A stretch of DNA of 64,000 nucleotides from Adineta vaga. Taxonomy: Eukaryota; Rotifera. The DNA is taken from the NCBI GenBank assembly GCA_021613535.1, contig CP075496.1, positions 11,346,001 through 11,410,000 on the forward strand, written 5' to 3'. A program made the position numbers and the translations under genes. Positions within the stretch are counted from its first letter, which is position 1, and the number at the start of each line of letters is the position of its first letter. The notes below the pieces were generated by a model that was not told the DNA's origin, ran no database searches, and saw only the letters and a program-made list of their open reading frames with translations. Positions 33,864 to 45,960 of this stretch are shown piece by piece.

Positions 33864-35698
33864 TGTAACTTGTAAATGAATGATTTCTTTTCGTATAGTA
33901 ACATTGAAATAGAATAATATTGCTCTTGTCTTTTGTCTGACTATGAAAAGAACGAGTCTCTCTTTGCTTGAATAGTTCGCAATAGATGATTAATAAATAT
34001 TGAAAGAAGCTGTCGAAGAAAAACATCGGCAGACAAGTTTCTCTAATAAGCTAATTGATGAAGCATATTTTTTCTGAAGTAGTAACTCTTAATAATATAG
34101 AGAATTGACTGTTTAAATGACTTTCATCGTATAGACAGATGCTTGTCAAGTTTACAAGTAATAACTAGATTGTAGAGCCTTTTTCTACAGAATAATCTTG
34201 ATTTTATTTTAGATATTTAATTCAATTGAATTGGGACAAGTGGAATGTTAAACAACGATGTGAATATTCAATTAGAAAATGGTATTCATGAAATGTTTTT
34301 ATTAAAAGATAATATATTTATCAAAATGAAACAATTGGTAAGTGTAAAACAGATCAATCGTTTAATTGTTGAAAGACCTTTCATGCAAGGATAAATGTAA
34401 AGTATTATGAATAGACACCAGATGTCTATAGAGAATTACCCATTGATTAAACAATTCCAACAAACGTAGTTGCCATTGAATGTTAAGCTTTAACCAATAG
34501 CACACAATTCTAAACTCATTATCGATCTTCTTTTGTTTAGTTCATTCGTATCATTTAGTAAATCCTTCGATCATAAACATTGATCAAGTTCAATCGATGG
34601 AACCTTGATATCAAGTTCATGTTTCCAATTTTACGATACAGAAACATTCTTTTCGTTTTATTAAACTCTTTTCTATGATCATCATGTATTCGTATCGCGT
34701 GAAAAAAGAAATCTTTTTTGTTTGGACAAAAATGTCATTCATATCGATGTGGTCAATAACGAGGACATTTCCTATCTGATTGAGCTACAGCTACATAATT
34801 AAATACAATAATGATGGCGATTCGATATATGATATTAATCTAGTTCTGCTTGATTGATTTGTCGTCTTCTCTCTTCTTTCATACATCTAACTTCATTTTA
34901 TACAATAATATTGAGCTGCTATACATATTTATATATTCATGCAACCACCCCAATCACAATCTGTAAGTATATATTTTAGAAATTACATAACCATGATAAT
35001 CAAAATATCGTTCAATATATTATCAAGGTAATAAATGATGAACCTATCGAGAAATATACGCATATGAACATATAAGTAGGAAAAAAAAGATGTCAGATGC
35101 GAAGTTTTTTTCTAATAATCATAATTTTCTATTGGATATTTGTAAGCTTTTATTCATTTATGTTTTGCTTCAATGTAGATTAAGAATAATAGTATCAAGA
35201 AACATTTATTCATTAGTCTGTAATGATTTTTTTGTATATAAAATAATTCATTATGATAAAATCAGAACAGTATGTAAAAGAAGAATGCTAACTAGAGACC
35301 ATTGATATAAATAGAAATAGTCGATAAGATAGTGTATATGTCTGCAAAGCACCAATAGAGAAATGTGTCTGTTTGCAACTATGTGACAAAAAACAAAGAA
35401 AGAGCAAGAATTCTGTTCGAAATATTCTCAATAATTCTAGTTCTTTTTCTCTTTTCTCGTCTTTTGTATATCACTGTGATAACTAAGTCGTTTTATTTCA
35501 TTACCACTATTGTATATCGAACAAAACAAGACTAGAAATCAACGTAGAACTATCAAACAAGAAAGCTACAATTTGACCCTTATATTATTCGCATCAATTG
35601 CTTGATAACTGTTATTCTATTTTTGTTGATAGAGCGATGATATCCGCTTTCGCTTGTTTATTATCGATATTCTTTCGTCAGTGAAGATAACTTTGTCA
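33864..35698. other. Intergenic: divergent flank of GluN1 and calmodulin-like genes
   Basis: About 1.8 kb of AT-rich sequence with no supported exon. Short ORFs (33799-34026, 35090-35305) lack domains and splice support. Confidence 0.5.
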
Positions 35699-36100
35699 AT
35701 GAACATCAAAGATTATCATAATCTCTATATATTCAATATGTTCACACTAAATTCATTCATGACAATGGAAGGACTTGATCTTGCTATTACGGATGATATT
35801 CTTCTCATGAGAACATCGCGTACAGCAACATTTACAATAGGCTCATCATCGTCGTCATTGTCATCAACATCGTCTTCTAATCTATATAATCATTCGAATG
35901 AAGAAACAACAATAACAACAATAACAACAACAACAGTAAGTACAATGAGTACTTCATCACCAATCAATTCCGACGTTTTGGACCATCAGTCACTAAAACA
36001 TTCCCAATCATTGACGATCGACAATCATCAACGTCGTCCAATTATCCATGATCCTTATCAATTATCTCCCAATCTTCAAATTCTAAATGATTGGATGGTT
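35699..36100 (+). CDS. Distal alternative first exon of the calmodulin-like gene
   Basis: An ATG-led frame of 134 codons ends precisely at a good donor (GTT|GTAAGT) in phase 0. The next acceptor in the same phase is at 37254, the exon that opens the EF-hand region, so this exon can substitute for 37004-37168. It encodes a serine/threonine-rich, probably disordered N-terminal extension (SSSSSLSSTSSS, TTITTITTTTVSTMSTSS). Internal ATGs at 35744 and 35765 are alternative starts; the second opens with MEGLDL. No domain is recognised. The long form would be about 295 residues. Confidence 0.55.
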
Positions 36101-37003
36101 GTAAGTTTTCTTTTTCATTTCAGAGAAGTCTTTTCTTAACAATAAACACTTCGTTGAAATATCTAATGATTCGTCTTATGATAATCAGCAGACGACGAAA
36201 GAAAAACATCATTGAATTATACACTTTAGCAGACATCTGATAAACGACCGTGATGACAAATACGAACTGATAAAAGAACTGTTGCATTGACTCTGTCACA
36301 CTATATATTTAGCACTATAATGACCTCTCCGACTTTTGCCATTTCTCGACTTAACATTCAAGTATACATTAAATCAGTTGTCTGTTCTGTTTCATCGGTT
36401 ATTACGTTTGAAGGATTGACTTACATACAAATGCATGCGTATATAAGATCTTTGATTTTCCAAACTAAGTTATCGAAATTTGTACTTAACATACAAAATC
36501 AGAACGTTTATTTTTGTCGTCGTTTGAAAGTAATTTACTTTAGAATGAGATGATCTGTTGTTATTTTTGTCGTCGTTGTCGTCATCAAATTGTTGTTTTA
36601 ACTCAGATTTATTTTCTTATGATAATACTTCATGACCATATCAATCAAGTGCATTCATAGACTTCATTTTGATCGATATACAACGATGACGAATAAGAAA
36701 GAGAAGGAAAAAAAAGAAGTAGAGAAAAGGTTTTTTCTATATATTTGATAACCAGAAGTTGATGATTATCGTAAGATATTTTTGTTTCATAACCTAAAAG
36801 TTCAAACTGTTAGGTACAAAAACTTGCAGACACACGCATATCGCCATTATTTACATCTTTCTTTCCTACGTATAAGTCTCATAGAATAAGTTACGAATCA
36901 TTTTACGAAAAAATTAATCGCATTTGTTATGATTTCAATGTTATCATTATTTTGATCCGTTCGTCCGTTTGCATATACGTTCTTAGTTTCTAAATATCAT
37001 AAC
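36101..37003. other. Intron or proximal promoter of the calmodulin-like gene
   Basis: AT-rich with no supported exon. It is intronic for the long form and promoter sequence for the short form. Confidence 0.4.
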
Positions 37004-37976
37004 ATGTACAAAACAACAACATTAACTACAAATGGTCCCCATATAGCCATAGAAAATCATCGGACACCGATAACATCTACGTCAAATCAACATTATCAAC
37101 GTACGATATCGTATAATCGTACATCAATTCAACGTAGTATAACAACAAGAAAAACTTATGTTTTTATTGTAGGTTTTTCATGAAAAATTCTATCAAAACA
37201 AATCTTTGACAGTGATAGAAATAGAAACTAATTTGATATGCTTATTTCTTTAGACAACTACCGGCAAAAGTCGTCGAGAATTAAGTGAAGTACATGGATT
37301 TTCTGAAGAACAAATTGCTGGTAAAATCGATCTAAAGATCTAATATAGGAAATGATTTTAGTCGTATTTCGTCTTCTTTTCTAGTATTCGAAGAATCCTT
37401 TTCTTTACTCGACAAAGATGGTGACGGAAATATATCCAATTATGAAATTCGATCATTAATGCATTCATTAGGTTATACACCAAGTGAAGAAGATATTTCT
37501 GCTGTGATATCAAAGGTTGATACAAATGGTAAACAATTTTTTATAGAATAACATTGAACTGATTTCATCATTGATTGAGGTAATGGTTGTGTTGATTTTG
37601 ATGAATTTTTAACAATGATGCGACGTCGTCGTTCAACATGTGACGGTGATACAGAATTATATCAAGTTTTCCAAGTAAATTCATTTGTTAAGTTAATCAT
37701 TCTTCCGAATTTTTCGATTAAAAATAGGTTTTTGATAAAAATAAAGATGGCTTTATTGATAAAGAAGAACTTTATGATATGCTCTCAAGACTTGGTGAAC
37801 ATATAACTGAAGTAAATAGATATATTTATTATTCGATAGAGGATAAAGAGAATTATTTTTTTGTTTTTCTTTTCTTGTAGGATGATGTCAAAGAAATGAT
37901 TGCTGAAGCTGATTGTTTAGATAATGACGGCAAAGTATCTTATGAAGAATTTAAAGCCATACTATATTCAAAATAA
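37004..37976 (+). CDS. Calmodulin-like EF-hand protein
   Basis: Exons 37004-37168, 37254-37320, 37385-37528, 37580-37674, 37728-37811 and 37881-37976 give 216 residues: a 56-residue T/R-rich N-terminal extension and then a calmodulin-sized core with four EF-hands. Loop 1 is DKDGDGNISNYE, loop 2 DTNGNGCVDFDE and loop 3 DKNKDGFIDKEE; all three keep the calcium-coordinating pattern. Loop 4 aligns as CLDNDGKVSYEE, with Cys in place of the first Asp, so calcium binding there is probably weakened. Classical calmodulin is 149 residues and lacks the extension, so this is a calmodulin-like sensor, not calmodulin itself. The upstream exon at 35699-36100 can replace the first exon in phase. A poly(A) signal overlaps the stop. 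Confidence 0.88.
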
Positions 37977-38377
37977 ATTGATACATAATTGAGATATATA
38001 AACATTGACTTCTTTCTTTTGTGAATAGAAACTTTTTCTTGTTATTATTGAAAATCGGGTTTTTATCCTCTGACAATTCATTTATATGTATATATATATA
38101 AGAAAGAAAAGAAAAAAAAGATCGTAAACAAAGAAGAACATGTTATAGAAAGAAAAACAAACAAAGTAAGAAAGTGTCATCAAAGAGCACCAGTATTGCA
38201 AAGAAGAGAAAAATGATGAAAAAAAAATGAGATTTACGTCTTATTTTTCATTTTCAAAAACAAACAAAAGAGCGAAACACAGGTTTACATTATTATTTAA
38301 AATGGAAGCTTTCTTTTAAATATTCATTTATGTATACATATATAGAATTGGACGGACATATATTTCGATGTATTCAA
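37977..38377. other. Intergenic between convergent calmodulin-like and PPP1R16 genes
   Basis: A-rich sequence with no exon seen; it is shared 3' UTR space. Confidence 0.45.
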
Positions 38378-40686
38378 TCACAAAATTCTACAACAGATTC
38401 GTTTTTCATGATTATCATCTTGAACATGACCATGAATTTCAAAAAATTTCTCCGCTGAATAATTACCCATCGGCTCTTTTGTAACAATCTGATGATCACT
38501 ATTCGCTACTTTCGTACTAAACTTATCTTTTAAATCAATAGTATGAAATGATGGAGATGTAACATTATTTGGTGCGGGTACATTCGATGATGTACCCGGA
38601 ATACCATTTAGAGCACGACGTCGTTCTTCACGTCGTCGTTTAACATCACTCAATGTATCTGAATTTGTTTGAGCTAATGTCAAAGGTTGTGGAATTCGAA
38701 GAGGTGCCAATGGTAATTCCACAGTTGAAGGATTATTCGTTCTTTTTATAGAATTATTTGTCGATTGTTCTCGTACAAAAATATCATTTGAAATAGTTGA
38801 AGCACTAAAACGTTCTTCGTTATTCATTTGTTTCGATGTTATTGTTCCATTCGAATTCAAAGCATTTATCGTATGTTCATCACCATCTTCTTGTATTTTA
38901 TCTCGAGCTTGTAAAACATCAAGAAAGTTTTCATTTAATTTCTTTACTCGTTCAGTATTTCGTAATGATGCTCGACGAATCGAACTAGTACGATTTAATG
39001 ATGAACCACTACCATACGGAGAAGAAATACTAGAACGAGATTCATATAATGTTCCTGTACGAGAAACTATACCATTGGGAATTGAATTAATACCAGCTTG
39101 AAGACGATTATTAACTAGATTGTTTGTATGAGGTTTTTGTTCAACTTGAGCGACAGCTGCAGCGGCTGCAGCAGCGGCAGCAGCTGCTGCTCGTTCTTGA
39201 TTACGTACACACTGTTCTTGAAGATCAATGATATAATTACGCATATCAGGATCTTCACATAGATCAACTGCTGAACGACCATCGGGAATCTTTTCATATA
39301 TATCAGCGCCTGCTTCAATCAATTGAGCTATAAAAAGACACAACATGATTTTATTTGCTTACATGTATATGATTTATCTCTTACTCAGTATCGGTTGAAG
39401 ACACCAAAATGCAGAAGCATGTAAAGGCGTCCAACCATCCACATCTTGAAGATTAAGGGATACACGTTGATCAAGTAAATATTTAACAACAGATTGATAA
39501 CCATTTGCACATGCAATATGAAGTGGTGTTGCACCTTCATCATTTCTATATGATAATATATCATCAATTGAACGTGATGATGATAAAGATTTTTTCACTA
39601 ATTTTTTTAAATCTCGTAGCATTTGATTTTCTACTTGTGCTCGAGTATTATCAATCATTTCTTGTGTAATTCCAATTCGATCCATTTGACTTTCAATATA
39701 ACTAAGAGTTTTCTCATCTTCACATATATCATACGGCATATTACCATCAGCATTTAATGCCATTAATTCAGCTCCATTCTCAATAAGGATTTTACATATT
39801 TGCATATGTCCACAAGTAGCTAATGAATAAAAAAAACATATTTGAATTATAATATGTCGTTCATACGAGAAAGGACAGATTTCAATAATAAATTTCACCT
39901 TTACAAAAAATTCACTTTTTATATACCTGCAGCATGTAGAGGAGTCCATAGATCTCGATCTTTTGCATTAATATCAGCACCATATTCAATAAGTAATTCC
40001 ATAATTTGATCACTATTATCGATTGAACATTGATGAATCGGTGTAAGACCATCTTCATTAGCTGTATTGGGAGAATATTTTTTCGATTGAAGTAAACTTC
40101 TAACTTCATCAATATCTTGTCGAGCAGTTGCTTGAAAAAGAAAAACAAATAATCATTTCAAATAAAATTGAATCAATAAATTAAATAAAGATACTTTAGG
40201 ATGGAAATTTTTCTTCTTCCTCTTTTTATTACGCTCGATAAGATCTACTTGACCAGATGCTTTAGAAATGAAAATGAAATCTTATTTTGACAAGATGAAG
40301 AGAGAGAAAGAGAGAAAAAAATGGATTAAAATAATATCTGACAAATTTTTTTCTCGTAAGTGTTTGTTTAAGTAGAATAACTGTTTATCTAACAATTAAA
40401 AGAATGAAAGGGCGAAAAAAGAAAATGCTAGAGAAGAAACTACTTATCTACCTTCTAATAATACGATATTTTCGGGAAATTGAACTAAAAGCTTTTTCAT
40501 TCGACTCTTCTTATGATTTCCATGAGTCTGATTTTTCGATAGTGTCGAATGATTTTCTAATTCATTTTCACGTTTATTCCAATTTTCAAGTTGAATTTGT
40601 CGTTGTCGTTTGGCATGTTTTAATCGTTCTTGTGCCGTTAATCTTTCTAACAACGTCATATCTTGAACGAGTTCGGAATGTTCCAT
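38378..40686 (-). CDS. PPP1R16: Protein phosphatase 1 regulatory subunit 16 (TIMAP/MYPT3-like)
   Basis: Exons 40686-40452, 40130-39927, 39819-39385 and 39327-38378 give 607 residues. Family proteins target PP1 catalytic subunit to membranes. The N-terminal helix is typical (LLERLTAQERLKHAKRQRQI), followed by a degenerate docking site KKLLVQF in the position of the human KKVSF motif. Ankyrin repeats follow: NEDGLTPIHQCSIDNSDQIM, LWTPLHAAATCGHMQICKIL, the MPYDICEDE segment, GATPLHIACANGYQSVVKYL and GWTPLHASAFW. The protein ends in CCRIL; human PPP1R16B ends in CCRIS. The CaaX-type C-terminus with final Leu predicts geranylgeranylation and membrane attachment. An alanine run of about 12, encoded by mixed GCN codons, lies after the repeats. 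The rest of the C-terminal half is disordered. Confidence 0.92.
39160..39198 (-). repeat. Alanine-codon repeat within PPP1R16
   Basis: A run of GCN codons using GCA, GCT and GCC in mixed order encodes about 12 alanines. Mixed codons suggest selection for the peptide or age, not a recent slippage tract. Confidence 0.7.
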
Positions 40687-41677
40687 TTTTGTTTAATTCA
40701 ATCAAACAAACAATTACATACTGTTGAAATGTATTTATTTATAACTAAAATGAGAAAAATAAAAAGCGAACCTAGTATATATTATCAATGCTAATCATCA
40801 TCATAAAAAACAAGTTATATGATATCTAAATAGATCGTTTTATGATATTGAATGACATCGGATTTTATTTTACTAACTCGATGAGAACATTTAAGATAAA
40901 AAAATTATGTTTCAATGATAATGAAGAAAATCTTCATCATTTGTCTCTGTCTATCAAAAGATATATGATTCAAACGAAATAAACTATTGTGAAATAAAAC
41001 ATTGAATGACGTGCAGGAAAAAAGAATCTGAAGAAAGAAGAAATGATTGAAGAGTTTTTTTTGCGTTCTTTCATCCTTTTGTATATGTTACTCAAACTTT
41101 TCGCATATTTCCTTTCGAACTACGACAGAAAGAAAGACGGCAAGCGTCATCACAACTGATGCACAAATAAGCAAGGTTCTTTTTTTTTCGGAAGAATATT
41201 CTCATCAAATTTTTTCAAACATTATCAAATTGACATGCATATTTCCAAGGCAAGAAAAGCGAAGAAGAAGAAGAAGACATTCTTACCCGTCGATAATTTA
41301 CATAATTATTAATAGTAACATTTTTATACAAGAAATCAGCATTTTTTTAAAGAGGTTAATTCGAAAATTATATATAATCTAAAATAAACGAAGTAATCGA
41401 TCTTTTGTAAATAAATGAAAATTGTTTTTCTATTCTATTCAGTTTGTTTCAAATAATAATTTTTGATAGTCATACAATCGATTGAGATAAAGAGAAAAGT
41501 AGAGAGTTTCTATTTATTTCAATAGATACCGATGAGTTTGTTTCGTCATTACAAGAAAAAATCGAACGAAAAAACAATAGTTATGAGAAAAAAATAAAGA
41601 TAAAAACAAAAATAATATCGAACATGCAAGGAGAAAATGTTTCAAATTGAGTAAAGATCATTGCTCTTGTGATTTTA
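40687..41677. other. Intergenic, PPP1R16 5' flank
   Basis: AT-rich with no supported exon. A (GAA)n tract lies near 41260-41277. Confidence 0.45.
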
Positions 41678-42052
41678 TTAACCTACATTATGTGTTCGAA
41701 CAAGTGTATATTGAAGAACAAATGTATCCTGCGGTAATGTTTGTTGAGGTTCGTTTTTAATAATAGATTTTTCTGATTTGGGTAATTGAAAAGATCCACC
41801 AGCTGATGATTGAATTTGAAAACCTAATCTTAATAAACGTTGTAAAATATCTGTATATGTAATGGCACCTAGATCAAAACTTGAATCATAACAATCATTT
41901 GTTATAAAAGCTCGATCGGGTGCGGTAGGTAAGATTTGCATAACAAATTGTTTATCACCATGTAATTGAAAATTTTTTGAATTCGATGTCAATACATTTC
42001 TTACAAGTAATGATAAGATTTCGAACCGTTGATTTGTTCCTGTAGTTGCCAT
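41678..42052 (-). CDS. Small protein, member of a tandem pair (unknown family)
   Basis: A single open frame of 124 residues, ATG at 42052. I do not recognise it with confidence. It shares a layout with the next gene upstream: an opening helix (RFEILSLLVRNVLT), then KNFQLHGDKQFVMQILP, an aromatic-rich middle, ITYTDILQRLLRLGFQIQSS and a C-terminal strand LQYTLVRT. No signal peptide or membrane segment is visible. The closing part (a helix, then GFxIxSS and a final strand) faintly recalls GTP cyclohydrolase I feedback regulatory protein. That resemblance is weak and is my inference. Confidence 0.65.
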   Translation of the reverse strand: MATTGTNQRFEILSLLVRNVLTSNSKNFQLHGDKQFVMQILPTAPDRAFITNDCYDSSFDLGAITYTDILQRLLRLGFQIQSSAGGSFQLPKSEKSIIKNEPQQTLPQDTFVLQYTLVRTHNVG

Positions 42053-42279
42053 TAATCACGTATCTAAAAAACAACAATCATAAGCATAAACTATAACTAA
42101 TCCTATCTGAAGATATAACACCACTAGATAATCAAATAAACTATGACACTGTAATCATATAACAGAAGAAGAAAAAAAAACAAGTTGGTTAAATGAATGT
42201 AAAAAACGAACAAAATTCCTGAGAACAACAAAAAACCGGTTATAACCGAATGGATCGATGTATGTCTATCTGTTTCTTT

Positions 42280-42647
42280 TTAAGAAGAATTACGTTTAAC
42301 AAGAATATATTGAGTACGAAGAAGGCCTTGTGTACCAGCGCCAGATGAACCTTCAATACGAAAACCTGCTTTAAGAAAAGCTTCAAGTACTTCAGTATAT
42401 GATTGACGATCTGGATCAGCAGGAGAATTATAATAACCCCAACGAAAAGCAGTCTCGGATGATTTTGGTAATACTTGTTTAATTATATCACGAGTGCCAT
42501 GCTTGAAAAAAGTTATATCGATGATATTCAAATAAAACTCTTGCTTTAACTTACTAATTCAAAAAATTTTCCATTTCCTGTTGATAACCAGATAATCATT
42601 GAGACAACATCAAGAGTATTAGTTGATGATTGACCAGCTTGTTCCAT
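42280..42647 (-). CDS. Small protein, second member of the tandem pair
   Basis: Exons 42647-42555 and 42501-42280 give 104 residues. Its segments align with the neighbour at 41678-42052: LDVVSMIIWLST against FEILSLLVRNVL, GKFFELHGTRDIIKQVLP against KNFQLHGDKQFVMQILP, and SYTEVLEAFLKAGFRIEGSS against TYTDILQRLLRLGFQIQSS, each ending in a short strand (TQYILVKR). The two are therefore tandem duplicates 230 bp apart on the same strand, now well diverged; only this copy has the intron in the coding region. Its WGYYNSPADPDR and GFRIEGSSGAGT segments are the part that faintly resembles GFRP. The function is unknown. Confidence 0.72.
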
Positions 42648-44118
42648 AATTTAAGTCTTTTATTTACTTTTAATAGATTGAAATCTAAATGGAACAAATT
42701 ATGTTCAATATTTTTTGTTTTATAAATAAATTTTTATTTTCGTTTCCTATCTTTATTTTAATCTTATCTGCTAGAATTGATTTGTCTGTCTCTGTCTCTG
42801 TTTTCTCTATGTGAATATCTAGTCTACGAATCATAGTTAATAAAATTAATAAGCGAAATTCAAATAGTTTCAAAGAAATTTCTCAACATTCTTCGATGTA
42901 AATTTATTTGTTCACGATTTAGGAATGAAAAAAGATTACTAATTAACAAAAGACTTATTATCTCTCATTGTCAATGTACGACATCTAGATCTATATTCAA
43001 TTTCAGACAAATGAAAGAAAAAAGAATCTGTCTATCTGATCAGATTTTTGCATTGTAAAGTTAAGATTATCTATTATAATTTTGTCTAGAACAATGTTGA
43101 ATAAAATGAATTGTATATTCTTTCTTTCAATCTAATCGTTCCAGTACGTGATGAGTCCTAGTTATCGATCACAATTATTTTAACAATGGAGTACGTGGAA
43201 GAATTGTATTCTTAGAATATATAAACAATATTTATTCTACATTCACATGACTGTCTAACGAAAAGAGGGATTAAGTTTATTTAGTTCTCTCGATAAACTG
43301 ATTGGAATAGTCACGAAAGTTGAGATAGTTTTCATCTTGAGAAAAGAAATTCTACTTATATTACAAGGATAAATCATTTGATCAACTCATGTTACTTATT
43401 TCATATGAATGATCTGTCAAGCTTGAGATTGCTAATAAAAAATCGATTCTTTTCTTCAATCTGTCAAGTGAATGTAACTTTATCATCAACTCCAAGGATT
43501 TATTTTTCTACTAAATACGTTTTCTCTTTCTTTCTTTTCATGTCACATCATTCAATCGAAATCAATTTCATCTGTTTATCTTTTTCTCTTACTCAACTTT
43601 GACATCCACACCTTTGGTGTTATAATTGATCACTGACATCTTGACAAAGTCAACGAGAATAACAATGAAAGAAGAGAAGAAGAAGAAGAAGAATAACAGA
43701 ACACGACACAAGCAAAGACAAACAAACAAACAAACACATCTTTTCGTTGATTATTTTTTCAAAAATCATCAATTCCTGAGATGAATTAAGTGCAATAAGA
43801 TCATCATAAAAACTACGAAGTTTCTAGCTGTTTTGTCATAATGTTTACAAAAAAGAAGCGAGAGAAAATGAAAGATATCTGAGATATAATCTTGAGTACG
43901 ATAATAAGAAAGCGAAAAACAAAAAATTGCATAAAGAACAAGAGAAGCAAGAAAAAAAAAGAAACATAAACATACAGGCTTTGATTTTTGTTGATTATCT
44001 AATACACAGCACTGCAACTTATCACACAAGAAAAAAAGAGACGCTTTTCATTCAATACTGTCAGACAAAAGAGAAAAAGAAAAGAATTTGTTCGGAGAAA
44101 GAAAAGAAAGAAACAATT
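42648..44118. other. Intergenic, no gene seen
   Basis: About 1.5 kb between two minus-strand genes, AT-rich, with a (GAA)n tract at 43675-43692 and a (CAAA)n tract at 43719-43735. ORFs in this stretch are low-complexity and have no splice or domain support. Confidence 0.5.
43675..43735. repeat. (GAA)n and (CAAA)n simple repeats
   Basis: Two adjacent purine-rich microsatellites separated by about 26 bases, upstream of the small-protein pair. Confidence 0.75.
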
Positions 44119-45696
44119 TCAATTAAAATTTTGAGCATCAATTTCATTTGTTAATCCAACAATTTCTTCTTCAATAACTTCTTCCTCAAATGATTCAATG
44201 ATTTCTTCATTGGTTAATGTTGAATCATCATTAAAACATATCCATGAATGTTTCAGGGATTCATGAGCTGTTACTCGACGTCTTTAGAAGCAGAAGAAGA
44301 AAAAATACAAGGTTATATTATAATATCAGTCGTTTTTTGATTATTTACTTGGGTATTCGTACGATTAGTTTTTGAATAAGATCAATACATTTTTTTGAGA
44401 TTTTTTCGAATAAATCCGGCGGAAAATCAAGTATACAATGTGTTATATTACTTTGAGTATCTAATTTCGTACTACCACCAAATGGTGTATGGCCAGTCAC
44501 AAGAACATAGATTAATACACCAATATTCCACATATCTGTTGCACATGTTAATGGTTCATAATTAACAACTTCTGGTGCTTAAAAGAATAGAAAGAAAAGA
44601 TTTTCAAAGTGAATATAGATGGAAATTTTTACCTAGAAAATCTGTTGTACCAGACATTTCTAATAGACGTTGATTGGTTAAGACACGAGAAAGACCGAAA
44701 TCACATAGTTTTATTTGTGTACTCGGCCATTTTTCCATAAGAAGAATATTTTGAGGCTAAAGAGGAAAAGATTCTTCCATTGTATTTGATTTATCATAAG
44801 AAATGATTACTTTAATATCAAGATGAACAATTTTATTATCATGAAGAAAGGCAACAGCTTCTAAAACTTGTTTAGTCACATGAATAGCTTGTATTTCTTC
44901 TAAACAACCTTCAAGTTCAAGTGCCAATTGTAAATCACCTTGTTTCGCACTAAATATATAGATATATATGCATAGAAGTAAATGTGTATGTCAAAGAGAA
45001 ATCTTTGAAATGTCATCTTACTATTCCAAAATGAAAATAGCTTCAGTTGGTAAATCAAATACTTGATAGAGTGAAACAAAATGTGCATGTTTATGTGACA
45101 ATTGAAATATACGTAATTCATTCAGTGCATGTTGAATATTACGTTTTTTAATGATTTTTGCTGCAAAAATTTCATCAGTTGCTTCTTTCTTTACACATTT
45201 TTTCACAGATGAAAAACGACCACTATGAAATGAAAAGATCGATGTCGTATTTGTCTCCTATGAAATATAAATTTACCGGCAAAGATCTTCCGTGATGCTA
45301 TAAATTGAATCAAATGGTACTGTCGCACAACAATGGGAAAATTCACCGGGTGCTGCCGATTGAATCATGCCTGTTGTTAACGATGGTGTCAATGAGAGAA
45401 CTGATGCTGAACTTGGTGAATTCTAAATATTCAATATTGAAAATTTTACACAAAAAAAATATATATAAAAGAAGATATGAAAGCATGCACAACTGAACAC
45501 GGCACGGAAAAGATAGGTACTTCTCTTGATAATCTCTAAGAAAAAAATGTTAATTACTATGCGAGAGAAGAAGAAGAAGAAAAATGTTTGATTTGATTTG
45601 TTACTTATTTAATTGAATACTTACATGTAGTCGTTGTCGAAAAAGTGGGTTACGAGTACGAGTAGGTGTTTGACTACGACACACATCGTCTAACAT
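44119..45696 (-). CDS. Ser/Thr protein kinase, DAPK/DRAK (STK17) family
   Basis: Exons 45696-45625, 45422-45277, 45222-45022, 44949-44811, 44756-44633, 44577-44349 and 44281-44119 give 357 residues. Kinase landmarks are in order: glycine loop RGRFSSVKKC, ATP-binding lysine FAAKIIKKR, catalytic loop IVHLDIKPQNILL, DFG in LCDFGLSRV, APE in FLAPEVVNYE, then DMWNIGVLIYVLVTGHTPFG. Leucine in place of Arg in the HRD motif (HLD) is typical of DAPK/DRAK kinases, which act in calcium or apoptotic signalling. The first lobe is a Ser-rich N-terminus; the tail after the kinase domain is short and acidic (ESFEEEVIEEEIV), with no ankyrin or death domain, so DRAK is the closer fit than DAPK1. Confidence 0.9.
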
Positions 45697-45809
45697 GGCT
45701 GATAATCAAATTAAAGAAATAGAGAATTATCTAAAAATAGAACATTAAATCAAATTATTCCTTTTTTCTAAAAAGAAGAAAAATGATTAGAAAATTATAC
45801 AATTTATCT

Positions 45810-45960
45810 TTCATGTCGCGACGTCGGGACAGAATTGTAGGAACGAAACACCTTCGCTTCCTCTCGATACACATTGAAAAAGCAGTGCTTATGTACATAT
45901 ATGAATATGTATAAATTAACCTTCTGCGAGGTCGCGTCGTCGCGTTCATTCATATATTTC
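45810..45960 (-). promoter_or_regulatory. Candidate promoter of the DRAK-like kinase
   Basis: The only CG-dense stretch for kilobases (TCGCGACGTCG, AGGTCGCGTCGTCGCG) sits just upstream of the kinase start codon. Position and base composition suggest a promoter; no TATA box is evident. Confidence 0.35.

Noticed and set aside
33799-34026. Minus-strand ORF upstream of GluN1
   Set aside because: It overlaps the GluN1 start exon in another frame and has no support.
40190-40263. Possible extra exon of PPP1R16 between AG at 40264 and GT near 40193 (reads ERNKKRKKKNFHPK)
   Set aside because: Its exit phase does not match the next exon, while exons 40686-40452 and 40130-39927 join in phase directly and give the expected family sequence.
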